This document shows positions 5,993 to 7,628 of a stretch of 7,628 bases of DNA, piece by piece. The notes beneath the pieces are model-generated. The model saw only the letters and a list, made by a program, of their open reading frames with translations. It was not told where the DNA came from and did no database searches. Made by a program: the position numbers and the translations under genes. The stretch is from the NCBI GenBank assembly GCA_900551595.1, contig URWR01000073.1, positions 1 through 7,628 on the forward strand, written 5' to 3'. The stretch is from an uncultured Coriobacteriaceae bacterium (GTDB lineage: Bacteria > Actinomycetota > Coriobacteriia > Coriobacteriales > Atopobiaceae). Position 1 is the first letter of the stretch, and each line of letters begins with the position of its first letter.

Positions 5993-7609
5993 CTATTTCG
6001 CAGCGTCATCCTTATGAGCCGTTCCCATAGCGTCTTCGGTTTCGGCAATCTCGTTGGCGCCAAGATTCTTGTAATCGTCTTCGCGCACAAGCTCAGGAAT
6101 ATTTCCCTCAAGACCGCTCTCATCTGCATGCTTGTGGGGAGAACGACGAGCATACATGCCAACCATTGCAGACGTCTTCTGAATGGGAGCAAGAGTACCG
6201 GCGCCGGCAATGCAGCCACCGGGGCAGGCCATGCCTTCCAACAGGTAGCCGTTGAGTTTGCCCTTAGCAGCCGCCTTCATCATGACGCGACATTCCTCAA
6301 GGCCTTCCGCAGACTCAACGTTGACCTCACGATCGGGGTACTTATCCTTAATGACATTTACAACAGCCTTGGCAACGCCACCAGAAACAGCAAAACCACG
6401 GCCATCGGCAGAGGCAACATCAAAGTCGGACTTATTGTCATCTTCAAGCTCAAGATATTCAATGTCCTTTGCAGCCATCATGCCCGCCATCTCTTCAAAG
6501 GTAAGAACAAAATCTACCTCTGAACGGACACTCTTACGCATGGCTTCAAGCTTCTTTGCCGCACAAGGGCCAACAAACACAATCTTGGCATTGGGGTGTT
6601 CACGGCGAATCATACGGGCCGTTAACGTCATTGGTGTAAGCGCCATCGAAACGCACTCTGCGTATTCAGGGAATTCCTTCTTTGCCATAACCGACCATGC
6701 GGGGCAGCAAGAAGTTGCCATGAAGGGCATCTTATCCGGCACTTCTTCTATGAAGTAATCGGCTTCCTGAACAGAGCACAAATCTGCTCCAAGCGCGACC
6801 TCTTCAACGCCGGAGAAACCAAGCAACTTGAAAGCTTCACGCAGCTTGCCCACGTTGCCCTTGCCGCCAAACTGGCCAACAAACGAAGGCGCTACAGCAG
6901 CAATAACCTCATCGCCCTGATTGATGGCCTGAATGACCTGGAAGAGCTGGCTCTTATCAGCAATTGCACCAAAGGGGCAGTTAACAAGGCACTGACCGCA
7001 GGAGACACACTTGTCGTAATCAATTGTGGCGCGACCATGCTCATCCGAGCCAATGGCGTGCATACCGCAAGCCTTTGCACAGGGGCGCTCGTAGTGCTGA
7101 ATCGCATGATAGGGGCAAATGGCCATGCATCGACCACACTTAATGCACTTACTCTGATCGATATAAGCCTTCTTGTTCACAAAGGTAATGGCACCTTTGG
7201 GACAAATTTCACGACAAGGGTGAGCTAAGCAGCCTTGGCATGCGTTGCTAACCTCATACACATTGTCTTTGCAAGCATTACATGCAAAAGAAATGATATT
7301 GATAAGGGGCGGCTCATAGTAGGTCTCAGGTTTCCAGGCTTCTGTGAGACCTTCAGTGAGCTCAGCTGGCTTATCTACACCCTGCAAAGGCAGCCCCAGC
7401 GCCAGGCGAATACGCTCAGAGACAATTGCACGCTCCAGAAAGACACTCTCACGATACGTGGCGATTTCACCTGGGATAATCTCGTACGGCAGCTGTTCAA
7501 GACGTTTTGCATCATCCTCGTCGCCATAGGCAATCTCTGCAACGCCTCGGAATACTTTGCGGCGAATCTCGGTAAGATTCGTGTACACGCCGCGCATGGT
7601 GTTGCTCAT
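5993..7609 (-). CDS. Ferredoxin-fused [FeFe]-hydrogenase, group B type
   Basis: A cytoplasmic iron-only hydrogenase of 538 residues that interconverts protons and H2, presumably with ferredoxin as electron partner, to dispose of or recover fermentative reductant. Residues 1-100 form a family-specific N-terminus without cysteines. Next come cysteines at 110, 113, 124, 127, 132 and 136, then two ferredoxin-type motifs (155/158/161/165 and 201/204/207/211), with extra cysteines at 177 and 181. The H-cluster domain follows: loop 1 TSCCPAW (299-305), loop 2 VGPCAAKKLE (347-355) and loop 3 EGMACPGGC (458-466), giving the cluster ligands C302, C349, C462 and C466. PAW and VGPC in place of the usual PGW and MPC point to group B rather than the well-studied group A. 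A 55-residue charged tail follows the H-cluster domain. The ATG is preceded by GGAGGAGG. No maturase genes (hydE/F/G) or other hydrogenase subunits are in view. The alternative of a non-catalytic sensory hydrogenase is less likely, because no PAS or phosphatase domain is attached. Confidence 0.95.
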   Translation of the reverse strand: MSNTMRGVYTNLTEIRRKVFRGVAEIAYGDEDDAKRLEQLPYEIIPGEIATYRESVFLERAIVSERIRLALGLPLQGVDKPAELTEGLTEAWKPETYYEPPLINIISFACNACKDNVYEVSNACQGCLAHPCREICPKGAITFVNKKAYIDQSKCIKCGRCMAICPYHAIQHYERPCAKACGMHAIGSDEHGRATIDYDKCVSCGQCLVNCPFGAIADKSQLFQVIQAINQGDEVIAAVAPSFVGQFGGKGNVGKLREAFKLLGFSGVEEVALGADLCSVQEADYFIEEVPDKMPFMATSCCPAWSVMAKKEFPEYAECVSMALTPMTLTARMIRREHPNAKIVFVGPCAAKKLEAMRKSVRSEVDFVLTFEEMAGMMAAKDIEYLELEDDNKSDFDVASADGRGFAVSGGVAKAVVNVIKDKYPDREVNVESAEGLEECRVMMKAAAKGKLNGYLLEGMACPGGCIAGAGTLAPIQKTSAMVGMYARRSPHKHADESGLEGNIPELVREDDYKNLGANEIAETEDAMGTAHKDDAAK

Positions 7610-7628
7610 CTATCCTCCTCCCAAGGCG

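Noticed and set aside
6014..6758. Long open frames of about 168 codons on the plus strand opposite the hydrogenase
   Set aside because: They are antisense shadows of a well-supported gene, with no ribosome site or recognisable protein character.

Overview
The window reads as a chromosomal segment from an anaerobic, fermentative bacterium. The best guess is the Coriobacteriia (Atopobium/Lancefieldella/Olsenella type). This rests on moderate GC content, strong AGGAGG-type ribosome binding sites, an actinobacterial-style aspartyl-tRNA synthetase and a group B [FeFe]-hydrogenase. The assignment is inferred from gene content and remembered protein style, not from a search. No tRNA, rRNA, CRISPR array, insertion sequence or phage gene is visible.

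All genes except one are on the minus strand. Reading that strand from the right edge: (1) a complete 538-aa ferredoxin-fused [FeFe]-hydrogenase (7609 to 5993) with its own terminator. (2) One plus-strand gene for a 102-residue protein of unknown function (5524-5832), with a strong terminator that converges on the hydrogenase terminator. (3) A CapA/PgsA-type membrane-anchored metallophosphatase-like protein (about 5254 to 3923). (4) aspS (3730 to 1958), preceded by a 190-base leader with two hairpins and followed by a clear intrinsic terminator. (5) A MarR-family regulator (1759 to 1273) overlapping by one base (6) the start of an ABC exporter half-transporter that leaves the window at base 1.

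The MarR-ABC unit is the most interesting part. A sigma70-type promoter (TTGACA, 17 bases, TATATC) is overlapped by a perfect 10-bp inverted repeat with a 15-base spacer, the expected layout for an autorepressing MarR protein. The marR frame is broken at a run of seven A's inside the DNA-binding wing. Six A's would restore a normal 161-residue protein whose stop overlaps the ABC start codon. As read, the product is 124 residues, lacks the dimerisation helices, and stops about 110 bases before the ABC start. This may be a sequencing error, a lesion that derepresses the exporter, or a slippage-prone on/off switch.

The other genes look like housekeeping or energy functions. AspRS carries the His and Gly markers of a non-discriminating enzyme, suggesting that Asn-tRNA is made by transamidation. 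The hydrogenase has the altered H-cluster loops of group B. I did not find convincing evidence for a wholly new multi-gene system. The items worth following are the marR homopolymer switch with its operator, the structured aspS leader and the orphan 102-aa gene.
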